From Zasmidium citrigriseum (taxonomy: Eukaryota; Ascomycota; Dothideomycetes; Mycosphaerellales; Mycosphaerellaceae): 64,000 nt of DNA. The stretch lies in NCBI GenBank assembly GCA_002786025.1, contig NHNW01000004.1, positions 1,143,622 to 1,207,621 of the forward strand, in the 5' to 3' direction. Numbering within the stretch: the first letter of the stretch is position 1; every line of letters starts with the position of its first letter. Below, in pieces: positions 44,237-56,799 of this stretch. Position numbers and translations under genes: made by a program. The notes beneath the pieces were generated by a model. It had not been told where the DNA came from. It did no database searches and saw only the letters and a list, made by a program, of their open reading frames with translations.

Positions 44237-46612
44237 TCAGGGTTTAGCCTTCTTCGACATGCGAGGACTGGGTTTCACTCGGTTGGCGTTCGAGTTGCCG
44301 TCACCGCCGCCGTCATCGCCTTCAAGCTTGACGGTACTTCGTCTTCGTTTGTTGTTGTTGATGTTCGGACTTGTGCTTGCGCTGGCGACACTGCTGTTGG
44401 TTCCTTGCTGACTATGCTGAGGCATCATCTGCGGCGCGGCCATGTTTCCCTGGTGCGGTGACGGTGTGTGCGAGTTCGGCATGCTCATGTTCGGTGCGAG
44501 ATTCCCGGGATTGTTGCCCATATGCGGTGATCCATTCATCCCGTTGGGTTGCATGGGTAGGTTGAGATTTGACACATTCGGCGACGAAAAGTTGCCTTGG
44601 CCGTTCTGTGGCATTGCCATGTTGCCCATGCTAGGCGTCCTTTGGCCTGGAGGTACGCCGTTCGGGGGGAGATTGATCTGCGGATTGCCCTGGCCATTCG
44701 GCTGTGATTCCATCTGCGCAAGGTAGGCTTCCATAGCTTGTTCGGGCCTTAACTTCTTCTCCTGGGCGTACCACATGAGATCTGACATGACGTTCATCGT
44801 TTCGCCAATCTAGAACCGGTTAGATTGGCCATGCATCAAGCGATTTTCGAACTTCGTCGCTCACCTCTAGGAAATGCTGCACCCTGGATGCGATGCCGTA
44901 CGTGCCTTTGGACGCCTTTGGAAAGTGATCTATGGTCAGCCGGTCCTGTTGTTCCTGCATCTTTTGCTGCGCTTTTGGAAGTTTGTTCTTCGCCATCTTC
45001 GGAGACTTCGTAGGTAATGACGGCGAGAACTCGCTGAAGACTTTTTCAATCTGAGATCTCGTCAAGACTTCTTCAGTGGTGACGGTCTGGAACTGGAGGC
45101 ATTCAATCGCATCGCTTCCGACCGAGAACAGGACCTGGAGGGTTCCAATCATTTCAAGTCGAAGGCCGCTTGGATAGGAGACAGAGAAGATGGCGTTTTG
45201 GCACGTAACCTGGTGGCCTCCGCTCGGGTGTGGAAGCTCGCGGGCATGCTCGGTGTGTAGGCGAAGGGAATTCGCGCCGGCTTCGAAGTATGTCATGAAG
45301 TACCGGGCTATTGATGGCCGCAGAACTTCATAAAGTTTTGACCTGCCACCACTAGGGTCAATATTCATTCCGTGAACAAGGCGCCCCTCTTGTGCAAAGT
45401 GCCGTTCCACGAAATCGTGCCACCGCGCGATGTTCTTGCCCGACGATTCATCAAAATTACAGAGATGATCGCTGAGATTCATGAGCCTCAAGATGAACAT
45501 GCCTCCTGTAGCAGCTTGATTTTGAGTAGCCATGGACGCGTTTCGCTGGACTCGTTGTAGCGCCGCGAGTCGTTGCTGTTGTGTCATCTGTATCGGTTGA
45601 GGCTGTTGACCTTGCTGAGGATTCGTCTGCTGGCCTTGTTGACCTTGCTGTTGACCCTGCGCTTGGCCTTGCTGCCCTTGTTGCGCCTGCTGGCCTTGGC
45701 CCTGCTGAGGATGCTGTTGTTGCTGAGTTGGAGTTTGCTCATTGGGATTGGCCATTCGCGATTGTGGTCGCATTTGCTGGGGAGTGCTTTGCTGGCCCTG
45801 TGGGGCAGATTGGCCTTGATTGCTCTGCTGAGAATTCGCCTGCTGCATCGCAAGTTGCTGGGCCATTTGATGCTGCTGGGCTTGTTGCTGCTGCATTTGC
45901 TGCTGGTGTCGCAGTGCCATCTGCTGGGCCAGATGTGCTGGTAATTGGACAGCCTGATTCCCACCTTGCATGTTCTGTTGCTGTTGCTGTTGGTGCTGCA
46001 ACTGGGCCATTTGCTGGGGTGTCAGCTGCAGGTTGCCGCTATGCATATTCATCATCCCGTTTTGCTGTTGTTGCGCGAGCATTTGCTGTTGTCGCATCCG
46101 CATCATCTGGTGCTGTTGCGCTAGCGCAGGGTTTGCTTGAACTGTAATCACAATGTCAGCTCGCATTCTATAGAACCACACAACTCACTCCCCTCCCTCG
46201 CAAGCGGGCAAACACGCTAGACAAGTCGAGGAAGAGGAATGGAGTGTCATCGGGCGACGCGGGGAGCCTTACGCTGCGCGGCCATGGCCTGCTGCTGTTG
46301 CATGTGCTGTTGCGGCGTCATGTGGTTCATGGCCTGGGCGTTGGGCATACCGCCAGGCATGCTCTGTCCTCCCATCTGAGCCTGCATCATGCCCCCAGGA
46401 TGCTGTCCGCCCATTCCACCATGGCCCATCTGCGCACCAGGCTGCATGCCCATCATTGCGCCGGGCTGGCTCACATGCGGAGCGCCAGATACACCGGGGT
46501 GCATCTGCATCGGTTGTCCCATGTGCTGTCCTGGATTACCACCCATCCCCGGGTGGCCGTGAGGGAGCCCCGGATGGCCTCCTCCAGGCGTTGGATTATA
46601 CGCGGCCATCAT
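44237..46612 (-). CDS. PtaB-like LIM-domain-binding protein
   Basis: Transcriptional co-regulator of the LDB family; its Aspergillus relative PtaB works with the SomA/Flo8-type factor in adhesion and development. Exons 46273-46612, 44865-46141 and 44237-44809 give 729 residues. Residues 1-310 are a Met/Gly/Pro then Gln-rich low-complexity region, with CAG-type runs that read as repeats on the DNA. The conserved LIM-binding region runs from about 325 to 540: GGMFILRLMNLSDHLCNF, KNIARWHDFVERHF, LRPSIARYFMTYFEAGANSL, then GIASRVQHFLE. The C-terminal third is Asn/Pro/Met rich and ends with basic clusters (NNNKRRRS, KPSPRMSKKAKP) that look like nuclear localisation signals. The start is the first of two adjacent ATGs. 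Confidence 0.88.
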
Positions 46613-48666
46613 CTTGCTGGGCTCTGGTCGAGGCTGGCGCGGGGCGGGAAGAATGTCGAGGCTAGAGTATGCGATATGGAATGCGCGCACCCTAGCCGCC
46701 GGCCTTGAAGCGGTCGAGCAGCAGTATCAAGGCCAGACCAGAAATGCATAGGGCAGAGGAGCAGCTACGAGCGGACTGGCATCGACGAGGAACCACCACG
46801 TGCTGCTGCGGCCGGCGAGCGGATAGTGCAGCGGAACAGCGGCGAGCGACACGTCCAACACGGCCAAGGGAAGAATATGGGCCGGGAGCGAACGTGAGGG
46901 CAGGCGCGGTGGTGGCGAGAGGCGTGCGGCGAGCGGTATTATTATGGTTGGCGAGTAATCACGCGCATGGGGTCCAAGTCCGCAGGGAAGTCAGAGCGCA
47001 CGTCGCGGAAAGCGTGGCCGGGCAGGAAACAATCGTCGAGCCTCACCGGGCGGGTCGCTGGCGGCGGAGTCTGCGCGGGGCGGCGGCGGTGGGATTGTGG
47101 TGGTTCAGGTCGGGTGGGCAGGGTCAGCGTCGGCGGCGCATGGCTGGGGAGCGGACGGTGAGCTTCAAGCGAGCGACAGGCGGAGGGCGACGACGGCGGA
47201 GGGCTGCCAGCAGGAGAGCTTTGCACTGCCGAACGTCCTACCACTTTCACCCTTTTCTCTGCATCGCCATCTTAGGCCTCAATTTACGCGCACCGCTAAA
47301 CGAGCATTCTATACGCTGAGAGCATCTTGTTCTACTTGAGATCGTGTGGAATTCGTTGATTGTTGATCTAGTTGCTGAGTAGTCGAGTCTCCCGTCCGCT
47401 ACAATTTTCATCTGCATTGTTGATCGCATCTCGAGGTGTTGCTCTCCGGACCCCGCTAGCCGAGACTGTCCACAACTTTTGGGAAGACGTCGGAAACTGC
47501 ACGTGATGTCCGGGCGCTCGGCCCGTGCCAGCTCGCCGACGAGCTCTTGCTTCAAATTCAAATTTCTCAAGAACTCGCATTTCTTCTCCCCACCATCACA
47601 TCACAACACTCGAACAGCCCACAGATCACGGTATGTCCATCCATTCCTTCCCTCTCCTCACACTCTCTCGCGAGATGACACCCAAATCATTGTCTTCTTT
47701 TCCCAACTGAGTCGCCCTTGAAGAAATCTGTCTGTCTCGTCTGCCTCTCGCAGGGCGGATGTATACTTGCCAGTAACCTTTGTCTGACACCCAATATACC
47801 CCCTCTGCACACTTACATTTCGCCTACCTGCAGCCGAAACATGTACTGACTGCCGAGTCTGGTTGAACAGGTCTGCCGCCCGTCCGCTCCTTCCCAACCG
47901 AAGCTGTCCGAGACGTCTCATCTCCCAACTCAATTCCCTTTTTACGCCTGGGCGGGAAGATCAGAAATTGTGCGAGGCAATATTTCCCGCACGTGGGCAC
48001 ATACACCGACACTTGCGTGGCCGTCTGCCTGTCAGATGCCACACCACCTCCCGCTCGCTCGCTCACTGCGACAGCGGGAGGCAGCTTGACAAGAGGTCAG
48101 TTTGCACATCTCCCACCAACCCCTCCGTCCCTGACACGCGCATCGCACATCGCGTCGCGTGTCAAGCTGGATGATGAAAAACTTTTCCACATTCGCAGTT
48201 TCCACTCGAGCCGTCGCTACGAACCTATCAAGACGGCAGATGAGGGCGCAATCTTCCTTGGATGTCTGACCCAACACCAGCTTCTCGTCTCTGCATACAC
48301 ATCTCGTCATGGCTTGACTTGGACATTCGCTGACGAGTAAGAACAGATCAAGCCCGCTGTAGGCACTCGACAAGACGTGAGGTCTTGCTACCATGTTTCA
48401 CACTTCAGAAGGTAGGCCCGGAGCTTCACCTCTCATAAGCGTACCGTACATAGATCCATTCAATGATATACCTTTCTCCATCCATACCCCTCGCGCATCC
48501 TATGCTTGATGTTCTTGACGCCAGTGTTCCGAGCATGACCACGTTCAATGTTGCTTCACGCCTTTGTTGATGTACATGTACTTTCAATATCGCTGTTTCC
48601 GCATACCCGTACATCTAAACAATCTACTCGAAAAGACAAGTGCTATCCCAAACATTATGCCTCTCC
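46613..48666. other. Long intergenic region, probable PtaB promoter and leader
   Basis: About 2 kb. The first 650 bp are unusually GC-rich (46690-47230) and give long chance open frames on the plus strand with Arg/Ala/Gly-rich translations, which I reject. A long promoter or leader is common for developmental regulators in filamentous fungi. The V-ATPase 3' UTR lies at the far end. Confidence 0.45.
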
Positions 48667-50413
48667 CTATGCATCAATCAAGTTCTCCGCCTGTCCATTC
48701 TGCTGCGGCTGCTCCTCCTCGCCATTGTCCTGCGTATCCTTGTTCCCCTTCTTCGACTGTCGCTGGTAATACTGATCCAGCACCTTCTTGGGGATACGGT
48801 TAAGCATCTCCTTGGGGTAAATTCGCAGCAACTCCCACGCCATATCCAAACCATCAAAGATAGACCGCTTCTCGTACGGACCCTGGTTGATGTACGTCTT
48901 CTCAAACTTGTCAAGGAACTCGAGCGAGAGCTTGTCTTCGTTGGAGAGGGCTTCCTCACCGACGACGGCTTTCATGCTGGCGGCGTCACGGCCGATGGCG
49001 TATTTGGCGTACAGCTGGTTCGAGACGTCCGAGTGATCTTTGCGGGTGTGGCCTTCGCCGATGGCGGACTTCATTAGACGGGAGAGGGAGGGGAGGACGT
49101 TGATGGGTGGGTAGATGCCCTTGTTGTCGAGGCCGCGGTCGACGAAGATCTGGCCTTCGGTTATGTAGCCTGTCAGGTCGGGGATTGGGTGGGTGATGTC
49201 TAGATTGCGTGTCAGCGCGGCTTGAGGAAGTTGGTGGTGGATGGATACGAACCGTCGTTTGGCATGGTCAAGATGGGGATCTGAGTGATGGAGCCGTTTC
49301 GTCCCTCGACACGTCCAGCTCGCTCGTAGATGGTCGACAAGTCAGTGTACATGTAACCTGGGTAGCCACGACGACCGGGCACTTCTTCTCTGGCGGCCGA
49401 GACCTCACGGAGAGCATCGCAGTAGGAAGACAGATCTGTCAGAATGACCAAGACGTGCTTCTCCAGCTGGTATGCGTAGTACTCTGCAGTCGTAAGGGCG
49501 AGACGTGGGGTGATGATACGTTCGATGGTGGGATCGTTGGCCAAGTTCAGGAACAGAGTGACACGCTCCATGGAACCGTTCTCCTCGAAGTCCTTGGTGA
49601 AGAATCGGCTGGTCTCCAAGTTGACACCCATAGCACCGAAGACGATGGAGAAGTTGTCCTCATGGCCGTCATGCACACCCTTCGTTGGCTGGACGAGACC
49701 TGCTTGTCTGCAAATCTGGGCGGCGATGTCGTTGTGAGGCAGACCAGAGGAAGAGAAGATGGGAATCTTTTGGCCACGGGCAATCGAATTCATGGTGTCG
49801 ATGGCTGAGATACCGGTGGAAATCATCTCTTCTGGGTAGACTCGGGAATATGGGTTGATTGGGGAACCGTTGATGTCGAGGTAGTCCTCAGCCAGCACTT
49901 TGGGGCCCTTGTCGATTGCTCGTCCTGAACCGTCGAAGATACGGCCAAGCATGTCCTCTGACACTCCCAGCTTCAAGCTGTGGCCGGTAAACTCGACTCT
50001 CGTCTGCTTATATTAGATTTGCCCGTGCTGCTCAGAGAGTGCATCTCTTCATACCTTCTTGACGTCAATGCCTGATGTGCCCTCGAACACCTGCACAACT
50101 GCGCGGTTGCCTGTCCACTCAATCAGCATCCAGCTACCAGCCTGCTCTGCTCTTTCCAATGCACATACCCTTCGCCTCAAGGACCTGACCAGATCGCTCA
50201 GTGCCATCAGGCAGAGTCAAGGCGACAATCTCGTTGAATCGTGGGAATTTGACCTATTGCCCCAGCTTAGCACTCCGCCCATATCCATTCATGCTCTTCT
50301 TCACCCACATTCTCCAGCATGACCAGCGGGCCATTGACACCTCCAATCGTGTTGTACCGTATGCGCGGCGTCACAGACATCATGCGCGGATCGACATCTT
50401 GATCCTTGGCCAT
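48667..50413 (-). CDS. V-type proton ATPase subunit B
   Basis: Non-catalytic nucleotide-binding subunit of the peripheral V1 sector, which drives acidification of vacuoles and endosomes. Exons 50309-50413, 50169-50253, 50055-50110, 49253-50003 and 48667-49199 give 509 residues, the normal length. Diagnostic segments include [53 protein letters not shown], then [36 protein letters not shown] and TGYITEGQI. The Walker A lysine motif of catalytic A subunits is absent, as expected. The last junction (MPND|D) uses a GTTCGT donor. The C-terminal 30 residues are a Lys/Gln/Glu-rich tail, typical of fungal orthologues. Confidence 0.97.
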
Positions 50414-50831
50414 TTTGGCGGCGGTCTGGCCGTGGGCCCGGCGGAGGCGTTGGAGATGTGGTGGTTGGAGTCGAGCTGTCTCTCGGGCTGGACAGCGGGT
50501 GATTTCAATGTGCGGTCGGACGGAGATGGGGGTGTTGGTGTGGCGGTGTTGTCGTAGAGTGAGAGCTCCCCAGCAAGCTGTGCTGAAGCTCCCAAGAAGC
50601 GACGTCAAAGGAAAGTCCACGTGCAGAAGCGAGATCTCCAGCCACGCAACAACTTTGTCCTCTTCTCACTTTACCTCAACATTTCAATGCAAATGGCGAC
50701 CACCATTTCACTTCATACGGACGGATTCGCCTTCAAGATCACGGTTTCGAACCCATACATCACTTTACCATGGAACTGAGCTCAATTTGACCTGGAAACG
50801 AAGCACATTACGAATCTACAGACACTACTAC
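50414..50831. other. Intergenic region, V-ATPase B promoter
   Basis: 418 bp between the V-ATPase B start and the stop of the upstream dioxygenase gene on the same strand. Nothing further is seen. Confidence 0.5.
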
Positions 50832-52144
50832 CTAACCCTCAAAGGGCGTCTCATACGGCCTCTCCGCCTGCGGTGTCAATCTGGCCAGATGACGTCTCTG
50901 TCCATCCTGCCAATCTAAGATAGCAGAGTGGGCAGTGACTCGGTTATCCCACACAATCACGGTCTTCTGCTCCCACTTCATTCTGGCCTGGAAGTCCGCT
51001 CCGAGTGCAATGTGGTCGAACAGGAACTTCAACAAATAGTCGCTCTCCTCCTTCTTGAAGCCGACAATTCTTCGCGTGAATTGTGGGTTCACATAGAGGG
51101 CCTGGCAAGACGACATTAGCGATGGACGGGGAGAAGTTGACTTTGGGCAGGACTTACCTTCTCGCCTGTGACTGGATGTGTCCTCACAACTGGATGCACA
51201 TTGCTGACAGGCTCTCTTCGGACGGTGGATCCACGTGCAAGAGCAGCGGCTGCTTGCTCATGGCCAGAGTGGACAGCCTTCAGGCCGTGCAGGCGCTTCT
51301 GGAACTCGGGAGACAATCGACGATACGCCTCTGCCATGTTCGCGAACAACGTATCTCCACCAGCCGTCGGACCGTCAAGCAGGTACAAGAATGTTGTTCC
51401 TGGAGGTTGGATCTCGTACGTTCTGATCATGTCAGCGTGCATTCGAGCCTCACCAGATATGTCTACTTACACATCCGAATGCCATGTGATCGAATTCGTG
51501 CGCTCCTGAAAGTAGTCGTGCGCAGTGGTATCGCTGGCGCTTCTATGGACAAGATGAACCTTTGGGAAACCCTTTGGAGCACCACTGGCTGGGTGAATGT
51601 GGCTGGGGCCAAAGTATTCGGCAAAGTCCAATGCCTCTTGGATGGGCAAATCCGCGAAGTCCTGGTCACGGAATGCCACCACCTTGCGCTCGGCAACAAA
51701 ACGTGCGAGCTCGTCCCGGCCAGCCTTGTTCAGCTTGCTCAATTGGACTCCGGACACCTCTGCACCGATATTCGCCGTAAGTTCCTTGACCGTTGCGGTG
51801 GCGAGAAGATTCGGAAAGGTGGGATCGGCGTCTGTGCCATGTTCAATAGCTTCGAACGGCTCGTATGGTGGGTATTTCACATCGTCCCAGTAGGGAAGAT
51901 AGTGAGGGTAGCTGGGAGTGAAGGTAAGTACTGAGCAGCAATCAAGCTGACCTTGCAATGCTTACGCCGCTGGCTTATGTGTCTCTGTGCCATACAGCTC
52001 GACATCGTACTTGGTCGTGGCGGCGCCTTGCTGGAAAGCTTCCTTATAGTTGACTCCCTGATTCTTATCCTTCTTCCATGTCTCCTCAGCAGACTTGTCA
52101 ACAGTCCTGTCAACAATCGGAGTCTCGATCAAAGCTGGAGCCAT
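50832..52144 (-). CDS. TauD/Jlp1-type Fe(II)/2-oxoglutarate dioxygenase
   Basis: Likely sulfonate or alkyl-sulfate dioxygenase, releasing sulfite from taurine-like substrates. Exons 51966-52144, 51471-51911, 51158-51422 and 50832-51101 give 384 residues. The iron-binding facial triad is visible: His and Asp in TWHSDV, split by the second intron right after the Asp codon, and the distal His in VWDNRVTAHSA. The 2-oxoglutarate-binding Arg is probably in DGQRRHLARLTPQ. Family landmarks include GAEVSGVQLSKL, KVVAFRDQDF, FGPSHIHPASG, QPPGTTFLYLLDGPTAGGDTLF and ALYVNPQFTRRIVGF. The gene lies head to head with a Dal5-family permease 861 bp away. In yeast the Jlp1 dioxygenase and the Soa1 permease of these two families serve sulfonate use, which supports that role here. 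Confidence 0.9.
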
Positions 52145-53005
52145 TTTCAATAATCAACTCAAAAGAAAGCTACTGATCCAAAGCGAAAAAGGCAGGAGCG
52201 GAAGTTCGATTAAAAGAGATGGAGAAACAAAGAATCGAAGAAACGACGTCGTATATACCCAAGTTGTCGCCATTCCGGCATCGGCACCTCATTATCCAAG
52301 ATCCCTCACGACGGACCCTTCGCCTATAGGTCAGAAGAGGTCTCTGGCGACCAGGACCAAGCACCGCATGTTACATTCGCCCAGCAAAGAGCTTTGCTGA
52401 TCGCATCCCAGGTCGAGTGGGGTAGACTTCACATGCCGGTCTTCCACCAAACGTGGACGACACGCTTACGCCGGGCCATCGTCAACGCTAGTGTTCGGTT
52501 CGTCGGGTCATTCAGGTGCTTTGATATCATGATATGAGATTTTTGGTGAGGGAGGATTCTTCTCAATGCAAGTGCGTGATATGGCGTGCGAGGCTAGTGC
52601 GGCTTTCAGATTGGCTGACGAACGTTTGCGATAGCACCTTTACCCACGCAGGGCAGTCCACTCGACTCGGACTATGCGTGCGACGCTGCGGGACTCGTTC
52701 CAAGATGCTGCTTTCGCGGGCTGATACCACGTTTCGCTGTGGGCCGTAGTATCACCCGCGTGGTCGGCACCGCGAAGAAACATGCGTTGTGCGTGTCGTT
52801 GATCCACTCCTTCGACGGCAATGGCATCGGTGGCAAAAGTCTGGATAAACAGGGCCCATCGCCGTTGAAGGAGCGAGCAAGGTCTTGACGTTGCTTAAAG
52901 AGTAGGCGAAGGCCTGGGCGGTACGCCCTGGTCCTGATCTCTTTCGAACCTCTTCTTGCGAATCCCTTGGCGTCTGCATTGCGAAGAAGTACTTCAATTG
53001 ACGCC
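52145..53005. promoter_or_regulatory. Divergent promoter region (dioxygenase / permease)
   Basis: 861 bp between head-to-head start codons. No additional gene is seen. Co-regulation by sulfur or nitrogen supply is plausible, but no operator was assigned with confidence. Confidence 0.45.
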
Positions 53006-54887
53006 ATGGCTGGGCGTGAGCTCTCTGAGAGTCCTGTGAGGGATCCGAAGGCTTCCCCTGAGGCGCAAGTCACAGAGGAGAGTCTGTTCAAGCGGACGGG
53101 CCCGAAGACATTTGAGAATGAGAGTTTGGAATCTTTCTATAAGCCTATCGATACGTATGAGGGGATTCATCGCTATGATCCGGAGTTTGAGTGGGAACCA
53201 AAGGAGGAGAAGAGGGTTGTTAGGAGGGTATGTTGTTGACGAGATTGTTGTGTATGGATATGGGGTTGCTGATTTGTGGCAGATCGACTATCGGATATGT
53301 TCGTGGGTCTGCCTTGCGTTCTTCGCCCTTCAGCTCGATCGAGGCAACATATCGCAAGCATTGTCGGATAACATGCTTGAAGACCTTGGGCTTTCGACGA
53401 ACGACTACAACACGGGACAGACGATATTCTACTTGACGTTCCTATTCGCCGAACTTCCTAGCCAGATGATATCGAAGAGACTTGGACCCGATCGATGGAT
53501 TCCAATCCAGATGGTATCCTGGTCGCTTGTGGCCAGTATGCAGGCCTTCTTGTCTGGACGAAGCTCCTTCTGGGCATGCCGTGCTCTGCTCGGTCTGATC
53601 GAAGGAGGTTTCATCCCAGACAACATTCTCTACCTCAGCTACTTCTACACCTCAACCGAGCTCCCGAAGCGGCTATCGTTCTTCTGGACATCTTACCAAT
53701 TCACCAGCATCGTCTCCGCCTTCTTGGCCTATGGAATCCTCCACATGCGAGGAATAAACGGCATGGCTGGATGGCGGTACGTCAACACCCCTCCCATCCC
53801 CCAACCCAATCACTAACCACTCCCCCAGCTGGCTCTTCGCCCTCGAAGGCACCCTCACCGGCCTCATCGGCATCGTAACCTACTTCTACCTCCCACCCTC
53901 GCCCACCCAAACCGCCAGCTGGTTCCGCGGCAAGCACGGCTGGTTCACCGAACGCGAAGAGAAAATCATGGTCAACCGAGTCCTGCGCGACGATCCGAGT
54001 AAAGGCGATATGCACAATCGACAGGGGTTGAGTTTTAGAATGTTTTGGGATACGATCTGCGATTATCATCTTTGGCCCGTGTATTTGTTGGGTCTGTCGT
54101 GGTGGTTGCCGGCGATTCCAATGCAGCAGTATATTACGCTGCAGTTGAAGAGTGCTGGGTTTGGGAGTGAGTATAACGTCGGAATTGGGTGAGAGGGTGG
54201 AGTACTGATTTATTTGCAGCATTCGAAACGAACCTCCTCACGATCCCGGCCTATGTGATTTTCATCATCAACCTCCTGGGCTTCACCTGGCTCTCTGAGA
54301 AACTCAACGAGCGATTCCTCCTCTCGACCATTAGCCAGTGGTGGGTCCTCCCACTGATCATTGCCCTGGAAGTCCTGCCAGGAACAAGGAGCCCGTGGAT
54401 ATCTTGGATCCTTGCAGTCTTGGTCTACGCTATGCCGTACATCCACGCTGTGCTCGTGGCGATCACTTCGAGGAACGCAGGATCTGTACGGACAAGGACT
54501 GTTGCGTCGGCGATCTATAACATGTGCATTCAGGCGTCGAATATCATTGGGTCGAATGTATGTCATCCCGCAATGGTTGTTGTGGTACTGTGTTAACGAT
54601 TCTGGTCAGATATATCGGACGAACGACAAGCCCCTTTATCGTGTTGGAAATGCGGCTTTGCTGGGTATCATCTGTTACAGTACGTTCCCCATGAAATTTC
54701 CGAGACCACACCACTGATCTCTACTACAGACATCGTTATATTCGTCGGAGCAAAGATCTTCTACGTGCTGGTCAACAAACGACGAGCACAAAAATGGGAC
54801 GCAATGACGAAAGAGGAGAGGGAGCACTACCTGGCCACAACGACAGACAAGGGCAACAAGCGGCTGGATTTCAGGTTTGCTCATTGA
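53006..54887 (+). CDS. MFS permease, Dal5/anion:cation symporter family
   Basis: Plasma-membrane proton symporter for a small organic anion. Exons 53006-53227, 53283-53776, 53829-54166, 54220-54557, 54610-54679 and 54730-54887 give 539 residues. About twelve membrane segments can be traced, beginning at ICSWVCLAFFALQLDRGNISQAL. Dal5-family landmarks are DYNTGQTIFYLTFLFAELPSQ, SKRLGPDRWIPIQM, SRALLGLIEGG-like CRALLGLIEGGFIP, GKHGWFTEREEKIMVNRVLRDDPSKGDM and GFGTFETNLLTIP. The last of these exists only after splicing. The cytosolic tail carries KEEREHYLATTDKGN. Allantoate, nicotinate, vitamin and sulfonate carriers all belong to this family. The divergent TauD-type dioxygenase favours a sulfonate. 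Confidence 0.9.
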
Positions 54888-54950
54888 TTGTACTTTTGCC
54901 CACTCACAATAGACTTAGAAGAGATCCTTCTCAGAACACCTCACCTCTCA

Positions 54951-55438
54951 CTACTTCGCCGCCTCAGGATCGTGCGCCACAACCTCAATCTCCACCCTCA
55001 TATTATCAAGCCCCAATCTCGGCACACCCACACAAGTCCAGATCGGCTGATGATTCGGCATCCATTTTTGAAAATTCCTCTTCATGGCCTCCAATGCCTC
55101 GTCGTTGAGCGGGACGTGATAGGAATTCACCCGAAAGACCTGCTCCCAGCCTTTGCCGCCGGCGTCTTTGAGAGTCAGATCGACGTTGGCGAAGGCTTGG
55201 TCGATTTGGGCGTTGATTTCGCGGTAGACCTTGGGTTGGCCGGCTTCGGTGAGGTCGGTGGGATGCCAGCCGCCTGTGATCAGTGTTAGGGAAGGGTTTG
55301 ATCAGGGCGACGGGAGGGGAGCTTACCTTGGCCTGCGCATTCGATCCTGTCGCCGATGCGGACGGCTTGGCTGTAGCTGTATGCGGTTCGCGCTGCCTCG
55401 CCCCAGCCTTTGTAGTGGTAGTATTGGAGATGAGACAT
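54951..55438 (-). CDS. RidA/YjgF/UK114 family protein
   Basis: Predicted enamine/imine deaminase-like protein. Exons 55327-55438 and 54951-55273 (53-nt intron, GTAAGC donor) give 144 residues. The body shows the RidA order: YSQAVRIGDRIECAGQGG near residue 25, QIDQAFANVDLTLKDAGG in the middle, QVFRVNSYHVPL, then PIWTCVGVPRLGLDNMRVEIEVVA at the end. The arginine in the last segment corresponds to the substrate-binding Arg of active RidA proteins. The gene converges on the permease (64 bp between stops) and is the last recognisable gene before the right RIP block. It may belong to the same catabolic group, but that is inference from position. Confidence 0.9.
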
Positions 55439-56154
55439 GGTGTTTGAGGTCTTTGATTGCTTTCTTGAGGAGATGCTACTTGTGAGTTGAGAGCTTTCCT
55501 CGGGGGCTCTTATATATGTCTAGTGTTTCATCGTTTCCTGGCTGACAAATTGTTGTGGACCATTGGAGCTGAGAATCTATGGCGATCTGTTCGCGAAAGG
55601 TTGGAGAGAGTGCGAGGTTGCTGTTGGAGAAAGCTTTCCGTGGCGTTGGAGATGGCGGAGTGTTTCGAGCTGGCGAGGGTGGGCTGAGCGGAAACTTGGG
55701 CGGAAAAATGACCTAGGCCCAGCCACCTCCATTTTTCGGAGTCGAAGGGTATCGAATTTCATCGTCTATTATTCTACATTGATATTGTCCTCTTGATGCC
55801 ATTTCTTGGAGATGTCGCTGGCCCCTATCTGATGTGAATCAGGAAGTATGAGCACATCTATCTATCTATCTTCGAAATTAGTCTCTGGATCAGCCACGCT
55901 CCAAACCTGACGAGACAGCCTCTCGAGCGTTGCGGTCTTTACCGCTCATGGGATATACCGAAGATGGATTGACTGGGCGCTTGGACGCTCGCAAAGAACA
56001 ATAGGGCAAAGTTGTATCTGCAGGTGATATGCCGCATATCTACCTCCCAAGTCAGACCCTTGCTTTTAGCGCCGGAAGCTAGGCCGCTAGTGTTCGGATG
56101 TTTTGTTCCGCGGCCAATCAGCTTCCTTGCGCAGCAAGGGTCTAAGGATCTTTT
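55439..56154. other. Spacer between last gene and right RIP block
   Basis: 716 bp of normal base usage: the promoter of the RidA-family gene, then sequence without any supported gene up to a sharp transition near 56155. Confidence 0.5.
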
Positions 56155-56799
56155 ATGTAGGCTAGTTATTTTAATACTACTAAAACTACTATCTTAATAA
56201 CCCGTTATAAATATAAGAATTTAATACTTAGAGGGCGTAGAGTAAGATATTACGAAAACAATAATATAAAAATTATATCGATACGACGTTAGGAAGGGGG
56301 TTAAAAAAGTAAAGAGGGCTAGTAAAGTTATATCTTAGTAGCTCCTAGGTTAATATTAGTATAGGCTTAGAAAATCGTAAAAGTTAACTTAGTTCGAGCT
56401 CGTAGAGCTAGATACGGTAATTCTAATAATATAGGTGTCGCGTCTATACGACGTTATATTATTATACTATTATCTATTAGGGGAAATATCTACTAAGCCT
56501 AAGGTAAGCTACCTTAGGTAGCTTCCCGCTAGTAAATATTTACTTACTCGCCCGCCTATTATAAGATCGCTAGTAATTAGTATAAAGCTCGTACGAACGG
56601 CTTTTCGTTATCTTATCGCGTCGTCTCGTCGCGTCGTCTACTCGCCTTACCTATCCGCTATAATACTACTTCTCGTAATACTACTTCTTATAATACTACT
56701 TCTTATAGGTAGTATTTCCCTTCTCTTCTATTCTCTCTACCTATAATCTACTCTACCTAGACTTATATAGTATAATCTCCTATTATAGCTACTATATAT

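Noticed and set aside
45570..46160. CAG/CTG-type repeats as a microsatellite or CRISPR-like array
   Set aside because: They are Gln-coding runs inside the PtaB-like protein, with irregular mixed codons and no spacer structure.
46705..47319. 204-codon plus-strand open frame in GC-rich DNA
   Set aside because: GC-rich DNA has few stops; the Arg/Ala/Gly-rich translation matches no family and lies in the PtaB promoter region.
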